Source of the DNA: Prescottella defluvii
Lineage (GTDB): Bacteria; Actinomycetota; Actinomycetes; Mycobacteriales; Mycobacteriaceae
Direction: 5' to 3'
Assembly: GCA_029690005.1 (NCBI GenBank)
Contig: CP121458.1
Coordinates: 4,731,872 to 4,795,871, forward strand
Length of the DNA stretch: 64,000 bases
Under the pieces are notes generated by a model. That model did not search any database and was not told the DNA's origin. It worked only from the letters and a program-made list of their open reading frames with translations. Of this stretch, positions 45,823 to 57,007 are shown one piece after another. Made by a program: the position numbers and the translations under genes. Position 1 is the first letter of the stretch. Each line of letters starts with the position of its first letter.

Positions 45823-46897
45823 TCAGGCGGGGAGGCTTACCGTCTCTCCGCAGGCGTTTAGCCTCTCCGCCCGTCCGGCGGCGAGAATGCTTCTGGCGGC
45901 GTTGAGGTCTCGGTCGTGGTGCGCCCCACACGGGCACGTCCATTCCCGAACCGACAACGGTTTCGGCCCGTCGACCCGCCCGCAGGTCGAGCACATCTGG
46001 CTCGACGGGAAGAACCGGTTCACCTTCACCAGCGTCCGCCCGTACCGGGCGGCCTTCTCCTCCAGCATGCGAAGGAACATGCCCCACCCGGCATCGTGGA
46101 CCGACTTCGTGGACTGCTTGTGTGCGAAGTCCCTGCGGGCGTTGGCCACTGCGGCGTGGGTCTTGGCGACACGGAGGTGCGCCTTGGCCCGGTTGTTGCT
46201 GCCTTTCTCCTTGCGGGACAGGGCTTGTTGGGCTTTGCGGAGTTTGCGTTCCGCGCGGCGCAGAAACTTCGGGGAATCGACGACCTTGCCGTTGGACAGG
46301 ACCGCGAAGGTCGTCAGGCCGAGGTCGATCCCCGCCTCCCGCTCGACCGGCGGCAACGGTTCGGTGTCGACCTCGACGACGAAGCTCGCGAAGTACCGTC
46401 CGGCAGCGTCCTTGATGACCGTGACCGACGACGGCTCCGATGGCAGTTCCCGCGACCAGCGGACCAGCACGTCGCCGATCTTCGGCAGCCGCAGTTTTCC
46501 GCCCGCCGTGACTGTGAACCGCGCGTTGCGGGTGAACCGGACCACTTGCCGGTTGTCGCGGCGGGACCGGAACCTCGGCGCGCCGAGCCGCGACCCCTTG
46601 CGTTTCCCGGTGATCGAGGCGAAAAAAGTTGCGGTAGGCGGTGTTCGCGTCGGCGAGTGCCTGCTGCAACACCACCGATGACGCCTCGGCCAGCCACGCC
46701 CGCTCCTGCGTCTTCTTCGCCGCAGTCAGGGCCTTCGACAGCTCCGCGTCCTTCGGGTACGGCAGACCGGCCCGCCGCGCCGACTCACGCGCGGCGATCG
46801 CATCGTTGAACACCACCCGCGCGCACCCGAACGTCCGCGCCAGCGCCGCCTGCTGCCCCGGTGACGGGTTCAGACGGTACTGGTATCGGAGCTGCAC
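45823..46897 (-). CDS. tnpB: RNA-guided endonuclease TnpB of IS605 family (frameshifted)
   Basis: About 357 residues after correction. The N-terminus MQLRYQYRLNPSPGQQAALA is the helical OrfB domain. The RuvC-like part has the first Asp in EREAGIDLGLTTFAVLSNGK, a Glu in FLRMLEEKAARYGR and the last Asp in HHDRDLNAARSIL; the zinc ribbon is CSTCGRV...CPCGAHH. The A-run at 46622-46627 has six bases where five restore NFFASITGKRKGSRLGAP. All three catalytic acids are present, so the protein could be active if the extra base is an error. Family members are guided nucleases that help retain the element. Confidence 0.85.
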
Positions 46898-46920
46898 AAC
46901 TCAGACCATAAACGCGACCT

Positions 46921-47035
46921 ATGACAGAACTCGGCACCATTCGCGCCGGTCGACACCGGACTGCGCGCTGCACGCACACTTGGTTTTCGTGACCAGATAC
47001 CGGCACCGCGTGTTCCCCGGCAATCACCTGACACC
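46921..47035 (+). pseudogene. tnpA: Truncated IS200-like Y1 transposase tnpA
   Basis: The ATG at 46921 reads MTELGTIRAGRH; after a one-base shift the next frame gives CALHAHLVFVTRYRHRVF, the HUH-type (H-X-H) start of IS200/IS605 TnpA. Homology stops after about 38 residues, before the catalytic Tyr, so no transposase can be made. Divergent from tnpB. Confidence 0.75.
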
Positions 47036-47176
47036 AGTGAAACGCAACGCTCCGAAGCCCTGCAGGTGTGGAACGTCCACTACAACTACCACCGGCCCCA
47101 CACCGCCGTCAGCGATCGACCGCCCGCGGACAAGCTTCAAGCCGGTGTCACTAACGTCATGTCCTCATGCATCTAG
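47036..47176 (+). pseudogene. C-terminal fragment of an IS481-family transposase
   Basis: The frame from 47036 to the TAG at 47174-47176 reads RSEALQVWNVHYNYHRPHTA, then VSDRPPADKLQAGVTNVMSS. This is the end of the DDE integrase core (YNYHRPH-A---PP) and the typical VTNV tail. No upstream part is present; the fragment abuts the broken tnpA. Confidence 0.75.
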
Positions 47177-47303
47177 GGCACACTCGGCCCTTGCCCGGCC
47201 TCCCGCGCGCGCCTTCACCTCCGCCGTGAACGACTGAGCACTAGCGCGCATTTCGGTAGCGCCGCCTCAGCCGCGCACGGGTGGGGCCCCACCCGCGCAC
47301 GGG

Positions 47304-47711
47304 TCAGCCCTGGGCGTTCGCGATCAGCGACTGGAGACGCACACGGAACAGATACAACCCCGCAGGCATCGGCGCCGCGACGAACAGCAGCAGCGTCCGC
47401 CAGTCCTGGAACACCAGCACGTCGCCACCCGGGCCGCCGATCATGCACACCCCGAATCCGAACAGCCAACCGAAGAGCGGCAGCGCGGCACCCAGCGCGC
47501 CGACGGCGAACTTGCGGGCCCCCAGCACCAGCAGCAGGTTCACCACCGCGGCCACCAGGATCGTCACAGGGAACGGCACCGTCCCGATGTACGCAGGCAG
47601 GAACAGCACCGAGAGGATCGCGCAGAGGAACCCGTCGAACGTGAGCAGCGCCAGAGTCGTGCGGGACTCGGCGGTGGTCGGCGTGTCGTTATCGGGACTC
47701 GGGGCGGTCAT
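47304..47711 (-). CDS. Small membrane protein (Rv1171-like)
   Basis: A 135-residue protein with four predicted membrane helices (LLTFDGFLCAILSVLFLPAY, VTILVAAVVNLLLVLGARKF, LPLFGWLFGFGVCMIGG, TLLLFVAAPMPAGLYLF). Unknown function. It occupies the position of Rv1171, next to mshB, marking the return to the conserved backbone after the IS debris. Confidence 0.8.
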   Translation of the reverse strand: MTAPSPDNDTPTTAESRTTLALLTFDGFLCAILSVLFLPAYIGTVPFPVTILVAAVVNLLLVLGARKFAVGALGAALPLFGWLFGFGVCMIGGPGGDVLVFQDWRTLLLFVAAPMPAGLYLFRVRLQSLIANAQG

Positions 47712-47760
47712 ACTTCGATCGTCCCTTGTGGCCGCGCCGCCCGCGACAGTGGGGTCGGCG

Positions 47761-47919
47761 TCACGGCACCGGCGGATAGCCGAGCATCGTCAACAACTCG
47801 CTCTGCTGATCCGCGAACGAGTACAGCGAGCCGTAGTAGAGATCGCGGTAGAACTGCGACATCGGCCGCAGGCTGTCCACGAACGCGACGATCGCGTTCT
47901 GCACGTCCCAGTTGTACAT
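47761..47919 (-). CDS. 52-residue hypothetical protein
   Basis: ATG at 47919 with GGGAGGG about eight bases upstream, giving MYNWDVQNAIVAFVDSLRPM followed by SQFYRDLYYGSLYSFADQQS and ending LLTMLGYPPVP. Aromatic-rich, no membrane helix. It lies between mshB and the Rv1171-like gene on the same strand, with 49 bp to the next start. The ribosome site and ordered composition support a real gene; no function is known to me. Confidence 0.55.
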   Translation of the reverse strand: MYNWDVQNAIVAFVDSLRPMSQFYRDLYYGSLYSFADQQSELLTMLGYPPVP

Positions 47920-48006
47920 GCGCCGGTCCCTCCCGATCGACAACACGAGACGCCGACGATCGGACCCCCACGATGCGTGGCGTAGGTCACAGCATACGGG
48001 GACCGG

Positions 48007-48903
48007 TCAGGAAATCCTGCCGAAGAGATCACGCTCGCGACCGCGCTCGTCGACCGGGCCGGCCTGTCCCGGACCAACACGAAGTGCTCCTCGGTGAGGA
48101 CCGGCTGGACAACGTCGTTCGACAGCGCGAACTCGGTGGCCGACGGCGCCACCGTCACCTGCGTCTCGTGGGCGCGCAGCGCCGCGAGCTTCGCGGCCAT
48201 CACGCCCGAGACGTCCACCGCGGCGGTCACCGACGCATCGGGCACGCTCGGCAGTTCGTCCGATTCCGGCATGCGCCACCCGGCGGGGACGTCGTCGATC
48301 GCCGCGACGCCCGCCGCGAGCGCACCGTGCTCGGTCACCGTCCAGTAGAACTTCGAGACCTCCCAGGGGCACCCGCGTCGGGAAACGCGTCCGTCCCCGC
48401 GGCCTCGACAGCCGCCGTCGTGAACCGGTGCACCTGAACGTGATCCGGGTGTCCGTATCCCCGACGGGGTCGTACGTCACGACGACGTCGGGGCGCAGTT
48501 CACGGATCACCGCCACCAGGGCGCCCACCGCCTCGTCCGGGTCGGCGTTGACGAACGCGCGGGGATTGCGCGCCGACGGCGTGCCCGCCATGCCCGAGTC
48601 GCGCCAGCGGCCCGCGCCGCCGAGGAACCGGGGCGCCGCCGCCCCGAGGGCCCGCAGCGCGCGGGTCAGTTCGACGATGCGGTAGCCGCCCAGCTGATCG
48701 GCGCGGTCGGCGACCAGACCGGCCCACCGATCACCGATCACCTCGCCCTCCTCACCGAGGGTGCAGGTGAGCACCGTGACTTCGGCGCCGTCGGCCGCGC
48801 ACCGGGCGATGGTGCCGCCGGTGGTCAACGTCTCGTCGTCGGGATGAGCATGCACGAACAGGATCCGTCGACCACTCACCACAGCTGGTTCACCTCTACT
48901 CAC
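48007..48903 (-). CDS. mshB: GlcNAc-Ins deacetylase MshB, mycothiol synthesis (three frameshifts)
   Basis: An LmbE-family zinc hydrolase. [19 protein letters not shown] supplies zinc ligands [24 protein letters not shown] and [20 protein letters not shown] are MshB-specific. Corrections: one base missing in the run at 48459-48462 (restores [18 protein letters not shown], third zinc His), one near 48374 (restores [17 protein letters not shown]) and one near 48054 (restores [16 protein letters not shown]). The corrected length is near 300. GTG 48903 overlaps the lpqW stop; GTG 48882 or 48879, preceded by AGAGGTG, are alternatives. Confidence 0.88.
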   Translation of the reverse strand: MSRGEPAVVSGRRILFVHAHPDDETLTTGGTIARCAADGAEVTVLTCTLGEEGEVIGDRWAGLVADRADQLGGYRIVELTRALRALGAAAPRFLGGAGRWRDSGMAGTPSARNPRAFVNADPDEAVGALVAVIRELRPDVVVTYDPVGDTDTRITFRCTGSRRRLSRPRGRTRFPTRVPLGGLEVLLDGDRARCARGGRRGDRRRPRRVAHAGIGRTAERARCVGDRRGGRLGRDGREARGAARPRDAGDGGAVGHRVRAVERRCPAGPHRGALRVGPGQAGPVDERGRERDLFGRIS

Positions 48904-50689
48904 TTCGGCGTCCGCGTCCACATGGCGGCATCTGCGAAGATCCCGACCTGCACCGGACCGGTCAACGCGACACCCTGCACCCCGGGGCCCGCGGCGACGA
49001 CGGTGTTGTCCTGCAGAACCGGCAGCGTCACCGCCAGGTCCCACAACCGCGGCTCGGCGTCCGCGATCACCCGGGCCGTGTCGGCCCGACCGCGCAGCGC
49101 CTCGTCGATCGCCGGTTGCAGCGCCGGATCGCACAGACCCGACAGGTTGCTCGGGGCCCGTCGCGTCGGCCCGGCGTCGGGGGTCGACGACGGCTCGGGA
49201 GTCGCGGACGGCAGCGTCATCGGCAGGCACCCGAAGCGGGACGCGAGCGACGTGGCCGGATCCGAGCCTGCGCGCTCCCAGCCGACCAGCGCGTCGACCT
49301 CCCCGGACGCGAGCGCGTCACCATAGAGGTCCTCGGCGCGCATGGCCCGGACCGACGCGGCGATCCCGGCGCCCCGCCACTGATCGGCCACCGTGTTCGC
49401 GACGGCGATCGCGATGTCGTCGTTCGCGGGGGCGCCGATCACCATCGTCAGCTGCTCGTCACCGCGCATCATCCGGCCCCGCGTCTGGGTCTCCGGGTCG
49501 ATGTCCTGGGTGACGTTCGGAACGAGCTGGTAGCCGGCCGCGGCCAGCATCCCGGACGCCTGCTCGCGGGTCGGCTGCGGCGGGGCCGTCGGGGCGTACC
49601 CGGGGTCGGACGGGGAAAGCACCTGCGCGCGGGCCGGTGTCGCCGACGACTCGCTACCCGCGCCCACCGTGGCGAGCAGGTTCGGGTCGACCAGACCGAG
49701 CAGGCCCTTGCGCACCTGTGCATCGGCCAGCGTGGGGACCCGGCCGTTGAGCGTCATCGACAGCACCCGCGGCTGCAGCTCGGTGCCCGTGCGCACGTCG
49801 GGGATCACCGACAGCTGCGCATGCGTCGCACCGCTGCCGTGCACGCGCGCGACCTGCGCGTCGCCCGAACGCATGGAGTCGGCGAGCTGGGCGGGCGACC
49901 CGCCGCGGCGCATGAGTATCTGGTCGGGTTTGGCCGGGGTGTCCCAGAACCGGTCGTTGCGCTCGAGGACGATCTCGTCCCGGCCGCGGTCGACGGACTT
50001 GATGTGGAACCGTCCGCCCGACACCGGGATGTTGTCGGTCAGGCCCCGCGCGAACCCACCCGGTGAGTCCTTCACCAGGTGCGACGGCAGCAGGTCGGTG
50101 AACAGCTCCCGCCACGCCGGGTACGGCGCGGACAGCTTCACGGTCACGGTCTTGCCGCCGCCGGACGATTCGACGTCCTCGATCAACCCGTATCCGGCGG
50201 GGTCGACGACCCGGGCTGGCTGATCATCTGCTGCCACAGGTACCGGAAGTCCTCGGCCGCGATCGGCGCCCCGTCGGACCACTGGGCCTCGTTGCGCAAC
50301 TGGTAGGTGATCGACGACGGTGCGTCGGGCGTCGGCGGGTTGACCGTCGCCGACACCAGCACCGACGGATCGAGCACCCAGTCGGTGACGCCCGGCCGCG
50401 CCGGGTCGAGCACCGGACGGAACGGGCTGGGCAGCACCAGCGAGCTCACCGCCGAGTTCGCGGGCGACTGATCGGCGAGCAGATGCGGGTTGAACCCGAT
50501 GCCCACGTCGTCGATCGCGACGACGACGGTGTTCTTGGTGGGCAGAGCCGTCGTGGGCTTGGGGCTGTCCGTGCTCTCCACCGGCGGCGGCGGGTTGGCG
50601 GTGCAGGCGGTCGCGGTCAGCACCATACCCACCGCGACGGCTCCGACGACGCGTCGGCCCAAGACCCCCGCGTTCCAGTGCAGCGCCAC
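48900..50689 (-). CDS. lpqW: Lipoprotein LpqW, ABC-transporter substrate-binding-like (frameshifted)
   Basis: A lipoprotein signal with lipobox VLTATAC (Cys 29) and a solute-binding (SBP_bac_5) body: [40 protein letters not shown]. One C is missing near 50213, between QQMISQP and [12 protein letters not shown]. In mycobacteria LpqW modulates the branch between PIM and lipoarabinomannan synthesis together with PimE, whose gene is 6 kb away here. The GTG at 50689 has GAGGA six bases upstream. Confidence 0.87.
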
Positions 50690-50781
50690 TACCGGTCCTC
50701 CCCTCCGCGAGCGGCTCTCACAGCCGTGCGCGTTGCGCGAGGGTTCAGCCTCGCACAACGCGCACGGAACGCGTCACGCAC

Positions 50782-52677
<1,896 letters not shown>

Positions 52678-52930
52678 GCGGGGCGTTCTCCTGGCTGCTG
52701 ACGGGGCCACGCGAGGTAGGTGTCGCACGGCTTCTGGGCTGCCGCTGCGCGCATGCGTGATTCCCATTCGCGATCCCAGGGCACGGAACGTCGCACGAGT
52801 AATCACGACATTTGTGCCGACGACGGGATTGCGGCCAGCGAATACCCTACCCGCCCGCGCTGCCGTTTCTCGCATCGCGGGCCAGGATCACACCCCTGAC
52901 CTGCAAATAGTGATCTGCGCCACTAGGCCG

Positions 52931-53493
52931 TCAGGCGTCCTGCACGAACCACCCGGACGGCCCGAGCCGACAGTCCTTGCGGGGCGCGTAGTGGTCGAAG
53001 TACACGCGCGCGGTCAACTCCCGGCGGCTCGAGACGCCGGCCTTGTCGAAGACGATCTCGAGATGGTCCTGCACCGTGTACGGCGACAGATGCAGGTCCT
53101 TCGCGATCTCTGCAGTGGTGGCGCCCCGCAAGACACCGTCCACGACGTCACGCTTGCGGGGCGTCAGGCCGAACGCAGCGACCACGAGCGGCACCACCTC
53201 GGGCGCACCGGCCCGTTCGATGGTGACGACGATCTGCGACGGACAGCCGTCGCGCCCGGCGAGCGGCGCACCGTGGACGGCCAGCCACTCCCCGGTCCGG
53301 GACCTGACCGCATTCGCGGCACGGTTCCTGTCCGCCCGGCAATGAGCGCGCGCGTCGCGGACACCGTTGCAAGTACCGGCTGCGGCAGCTCGCCCCACAT
53401 GCTTCCGCCCAGTTCCTCGATGCGTACCTGCGCGGCCAGAGTGGCCTGGGACAGGGCGTTGCGATGATCGAACGTGAGCACCGCCGGATACAC
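52931..53493 (-). CDS. LuxR-type regulator, N-terminally truncated (frameshifted)
   Basis: The C-terminal helix-turn-helix is clear: [38 protein letters not shown], then [20 protein letters not shown] and a conserved [11 protein letters not shown] tail. The middle part ([20 protein letters not shown]) also fits the family. One base is missing near 53325. Full-length members carry about 150-180 more N-terminal residues; here that region is occupied by the divergent FAD-oxidase gene, so the gene is probably a remnant. Possible start GTG 53493. Confidence 0.6.
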
Positions 53494-54760
53494 ACCGATC
53501 CATCCCGACACCGCCCGCCCGGCCGTCCGTCTCGCCGACGACACGTGGAAGGGGCTCGCCGCCGATCTCGACGGCCGGCTCCACCTGCCCGACAGCCCCG
53601 ACGGCCGACCGTCGCGCAGGCGTGGAACCTGAGCATCGCCCAGCGCCCGGCCGCGGTGGTGACCGCCGCGAACACCGCCGACGTCGTCAAGGCCGTGCGC
53701 TTCGCGGCCGCTCACCGAATCCGGGTGTCCGCGCAGCCGAGCGGCCACGGCGCGACGCGCGCCCTCGACGACACCATCGTCGTCCGGACCGCGGCGCTCG
53801 ACGACATCTGGATCGACACCGCCGCCCGCACCGCCCGCGTCGGGGCGGGGGTCAAGTGGGGCGCGCTGCAGTCGGCACTCGACGGCACCGCGCTGACCGG
53901 GCTCGTCGGCTCCAACCCGGACGTCTCGGTCGTCGGGTTCTGCCTGAGCGGTGGCCTGTCGTGGCTCACGCGCCCCTACGGGCCAGGCTCGGGATCGCTG
54001 TCGGCGGTCGAACTGGTCGACGCGGAGGGTGTCCACCGCTGGGTCAGCGACGACGAGTCGCCCGAGCTGATGTGGGCGCTGCGGGGTGGCGGCGGCGAGT
54101 TCGGAATCGTCACCGCCGTCGAGATCGACCTGTTCCCGGCGCCCGAGCTGACCGGCGGACGGCTCGTGTTTCCAGCGACCGAGGCTCGGTCGGTGCTGCG
54201 TGCGGTCACCGCGCTGACCGCGGTCGCACGGGCGGAGCTGACAGTGTGGGCGTCGATCATGCACTTCCCGCCGATCCCGGACCTGCCCGAGGAGATCCGG
54301 GACAGTCGTTCTGCTTCGTCGACACGTTGCTGGTCGGTCCGGCCGACGCCCTCGCGGCGCACCTGTCCCCGATCCGGGCGGCGGGCACGGTACTGCGCAG
54401 CACCGTCCGGCCGCTGCAACCAGGCGACCTGGCAGGGGTGTGAGAGGAACCGGTCGACCGGCGCGCACCGGACGCGGCGGCGCGGTGGATCTGCGTCGAG
54501 GCAGCGCGGAGTTCGCGGTGATGACGCTGACGATCGCACCGGTCCCCAACCTGCTCGAGGCGGCTGCAAGGGCGATGGCGGCCTTGTTCGACGAGCTCGC
54601 ACCCTGGTCGGCCGGTCCGATCGTCCCGACGCTGCTCGGACCCGGCGAATCCCCGAAACGCGCGTACGACGCGCCCACCCTGGCGGCGCTGCGCCGGCTC
54701 GAGCAGGCCGTGGATCCGTCATACGTGGTGCGCGGCAACTACCCGCTGCACGAACGCTGA
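53474..54760 (+). CDS. FAD-linked oxidoreductase, PCMH/BBE type (several frameshifts)
   Basis: GTG 53474 gives [20 protein letters not shown], continuing in a second frame with [40 protein letters not shown] and [20 protein letters not shown], the FAD-binding PCMH domain. Further shifts occur near 53605, 54300 (restores [20 protein letters not shown]) and 54440. The C-terminus ends [13 protein letters not shown]; the YxxNYP-like BBE motif is partly recognisable. Such enzymes oxidise alcohols, sugars or ring systems. Its start overlaps the truncated LuxR gene on the other strand. Confidence 0.7.
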
Positions 54761-54777
54761 CGAACGTCCGACCAGCG

Positions 54778-54805
54778 GGTGGCCCGGGTTCGACGCCGGG
54801 CCACC
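54778..54805 (+). terminator. Hairpin after the FAD-oxidase gene
   Basis: GGTGGCCCGG pairs with CCGGGCCACC around an 8-base loop, 17 bp after the stop codon at 54760. Confidence 0.65.
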
Positions 54806-54840
54806 TGTGCGCCGAGGTCGAATGAGGGTACGCTAACTCC

Positions 54841-55071
54841 GTGCGGCAGCGTCCGGCGCCGCACTCGGGAGGAAGGCCGGGCTCGCACATGGGCAAGGGA
54901 AAGGTGAAGGCCAGCAAGGTCTCTGGTCTCAAGCCCAAGAAGAAGTGCTGCCGGAAGAAGACGCGTTGCCTCGAGTGCCCGGTCGTGATCATGCGGATGA
55001 AGAAGCTCGAGAACGAGGGCGCGACCAAGAAGGAACTGAAGAAGGGCCTCAAGAAGGCCCGCGCAGCCTGA
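54841..55071 (+). CDS. Small Lys/Cys-rich basic protein
   Basis: From GTG 54841 it has 76 residues; from the inner ATG 54889 it has 60 and begins MGKGKVKASKVSGLKPKKK. The core KKCCRKKTRCLECPVVIMR has four Cys (CC-X5-C-X2-C) in a strongly basic setting, followed by a charged helix rich in KKL/KKA. This suggests nucleic-acid binding with a metal site. TACGCT (54829-54834) ends six bases before GTG 54841, fitting a leaderless start, while GGAGGAAGG at 54868 could serve the ATG. Short homologs exist in actinobacteria as far as I recall; function unknown. Confidence 0.7.
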   Translation: MRQRPAPHSGGRPGSHMGKGKVKASKVSGLKPKKKCCRKKTRCLECPVVIMRMKKLENEGATKKELKKGLKKARAA

Positions 55072-55080
55072 GGGTCGCCG

Positions 55081-55473
55081 TCACTCGTCGAGCAGTGCCA
55101 CGAGTTCCGGGACCCAGCCGCGATCGTTGTCGACGAGGTCGACCTGGAGCAGTTCCTTCGAGTCGACCCAGCACAGCGCCGCGTGGTCGAGCGCCCGGGG
55201 TGTCCCGCTGACGACCTCGGCGCGGTACGCGCGCAGCACCATCCCGTCGCGGAGGGGAACGTCCGCGCCGATCCGCTCCCCCGCGACCGCCTCGACGCCC
55301 AGTTCCTCGCGCAGTTCGCGGCGCACCGCGTCGGCCGGCGACTCGTCGGGCTCGACCTTGCCGCCCGGCAACTCCCACATACCGGCCAATTCCACCGGCC
55401 GCGTGCGCTGCGCGAGCAACAGTCGCCCGTCCCGGATCACCGCGGCCGCGACGACCTCGCGTTCGCGAATCAT
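55081..55473 (-). CDS. mutT2: Nudix hydrolase MutT2
   Basis: A 130-residue Nudix protein. The Nudix box begins ELPGGKVEPDESPADAVRRE and continues LREELG (G-X5-E-X7-RE-X2-EE-X-G is complete). VVAAAVIRDGRLLLAQRTRP is the first strand pair. It hydrolyses oxidised or excess nucleoside triphosphates (Rv1160 counterpart: 8-oxo-dGTP/dCTP/5-methyl-dCTP). It is divergent from phhB. Confidence 0.92.
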   Translation of the reverse strand: MIREREVVAAAVIRDGRLLLAQRTRPVELAGMWELPGGKVEPDESPADAVRRELREELGVEAVAGERIGADVPLRDGMVLRAYRAEVVSGTPRALDHAALCWVDSKELLQVDLVDNDRGWVPELVALLDE

Positions 55474-55506
55474 TGCGGTCCCTTCGTCATCGAATCATCA
55501 TGAGGT

Positions 55507-55797
55507 ATGGCCGAGTTGCTGTCCGACACCGAGATCGACACCGCACTCACGAATCTTTCGCACTGGAGCCGCGACGGCGCCGCGTTGACCCGGACCGTCA
55601 AATCGGCGACGTTCCCGGACGCGATCGCCCTGGTCGACCGGGTCGCGGAAGTCGCCGAGTCGATGAATCACCACCCCGACATCGACATCCGCTGGCGCAA
55701 GGTCACGTATTCGCTCTCGACGCATGCCGTCGGCGGAATCACGAAGTTCGATCTGGAGCTGGCTCGACGGATCGACGAACTGGCAGAGTCGGCTTAG
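55507..55797 (+). CDS. phhB: Pterin-4a-carbinolamine dehydratase
   Basis: A 96-residue DCoH-family protein with the active-site strand ESMNHHPDIDIRWRKVTYSL followed by STHAVGGITKFDLELARRID. It dehydrates 4a-hydroxytetrahydropterin, or serves molybdopterin metabolism in bacteria without aromatic hydroxylases. It is the Rv1159A counterpart. Its last 59 bp overlap the convergent pimE end. Confidence 0.92.
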   Translation: MAELLSDTEIDTALTNLSHWSRDGAALTRTVKSATFPDAIALVDRVAEVAESMNHHPDIDIRWRKVTYSLSTHAVGGITKFDLELARRIDELAESA

Positions 55798-57007
55798 CCG
55801 CGTACCGGCGGCCCGCGTAGCCGATCCACAGGAAGACGACGAGCGCGCCGGTCACGTTGACCGTCCCGGCCCACGCGAGGGCGCCGGCGCGGGAAATCGA
55901 CTCGCCCTCGAACTGGTGGAGGACCCACGGCACGCCGATCACCGTGACGGCGAGCCAGCACGCCGCGACGACCCGGGTGCCGACGAGATGTCGGTAGGGG
56001 CCGTAGAACAGCCAGATCAGCATCGGCAGCACCCACACCCAGTGGTGGACCCACGAGATCGGCGAGACCAGCAGCCCGAAAAGCTCGACCAGCAGGAGCG
56101 TGCCCAACCGGTCGTCGCGGGCGAGCGCACTCCACGCGAAGAAGGCGAGCGCCGCCGCGACCACGACGCCCGCGATCCACACCGGGCCGGAGCCCACGTC
56201 GTGGCCGGCGATACGGCTGAGCGCGCCACGCAACGACTGGTTCCACGCCGACCCGACGGGACCGATCCGATCGGCGTCGCCGAACTTGGAGGAGAAGTAG
56301 TCGCGCGCCTGGGCGCTGATCACGAGGTAGCTCACGCCGACGGTTCCCGCGAAGGCGACCGCCGAGAACACCGCGGCGCGCCACCGTCGTTGTGCGAGGA
56401 AGTACAGCCCCGTCACGGCGGGTGTGAGCTTGATGCCGGCGAGGATGCCGACGATGCCACCGGACACCCACCAGCGGGTGCTGCGGACCGCGAGCATCGC
56501 GCCGAGCACCAGGAAGACGTTGACCTGGCCGTAGTCCAAGGTCGTGCGCACCGGCTCGGTCCACACCCCGATCGCTGTCCACAACATCGCGACGTGCTGC
56601 CAGTGGCGCTCGCGAGCGGTCTCGCCGAGCAGCAACTCGAGGCTGATCCGGATCACCCAGAACAGCGCGAGGACGGTCCCCAACTGCCAGCAGAAGCCGA
56701 CCAGCCCGAACGGCAGGTAGTGCAGAGGCAGGAAGACCAGCGCCGCGAACGGCGGGTAGGTGAACGGAAGCGGGAAGTCCGGAGTCTCCTCCGAGTAGGT
56801 GAACCCGTCGAGATCGCCCCGCAGCAGCGCCGCCGAACCGTCGACGTAGACGTGCAGATCCACGAAATTGGTGCCGTTCGGCGTGAGCACGGTCCACAGC
56901 AGCCTCGTCAATACCGCCACGGCGAGTACGAGCGGCGCCCACCGGACGAGCCCGCGGTACGCCGCGGAGATGCGCGATCCCCGCTCGGCGCGTGGAACCT
57001 GAGTCAC
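55739..57007 (-). CDS. pimE: Polyprenol-phosphate-mannose-dependent PIM mannosyltransferase PimE
   Basis: A 422-residue GT87 (GT-C) membrane protein with about 10-11 helices. The catalytic Asp lies in the first loop (NGTNFVDLHVYVDGSAALLR); FPLPFTYPPFAALVFLPLHY and ISWVHHWVWVLPMLIWLFYG are family landmarks. It adds an alpha-1,2-mannose to Ac1PIM4 on the periplasmic side in higher PIM synthesis. GTG start at 57007 with GGGAGAG upstream. Its 3' end overlaps convergent phhB by 59 bp. Confidence 0.9.
   Translation of the reverse strand: MTQVPRAERGSRISAAYRGLVRWAPLVLAVAVLTRLLWTVLTPNGTNFVDLHVYVDGSAALLRGDLDGFTYSEETPDFPLPFTYPPFAALVFLPLHYLPFGLVGFCWQLGTVLALFWVIRISLELLLGETARERHWQHVAMLWTAIGVWTEPVRTTLDYGQVNVFLVLGAMLAVRSTRWWVSGGIVGILAGIKLTPAVTGLYFLAQRRWRAAVFSAVAFAGTVGVSYLVISAQARDYFSSKFGDADRIGPVGSAWNQSLRGALSRIAGHDVGSGPVWIAGVVVAAALAFFAWSALARDDRLGTLLLVELFGLLVSPISWVHHWVWVLPMLIWLFYGPYRHLVGTRVVAACWLAVTVIGVPWVLHQFEGESISRAGALAWAGTVNVTGALVVFLWIGYAGRRYAAKPTLPVRRSVEPAPDRTS

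Larger units (their letters stand above)
45737..47035. mobile_element. Remnant IS200/IS605-family element (tnpB plus broken tnpA)
   Basis: Divergent tnpB (minus) and tnpA (plus) have the IS605 layout. The right end carries two small hairpins next to the tnpB 3' end: CCGGTCGT-GA-ACGACCGG (45743-45760) and AGCGCC-GGT-GGCGCT (45770-45784). The left end is lost: tnpA stops near 47035, where an unrelated IS481-type fragment begins. The element starts directly after the pheA1 stop. Confidence 0.75.

Noticed and set aside
43967..46897. 976-codon minus-strand open frame across pheA1 and tnpB
   Set aside because: Only its first part (46897 down to about 46625) is the real tnpB N-terminus. The remainder is antisense to pheA1 or out of frame after the extra A.
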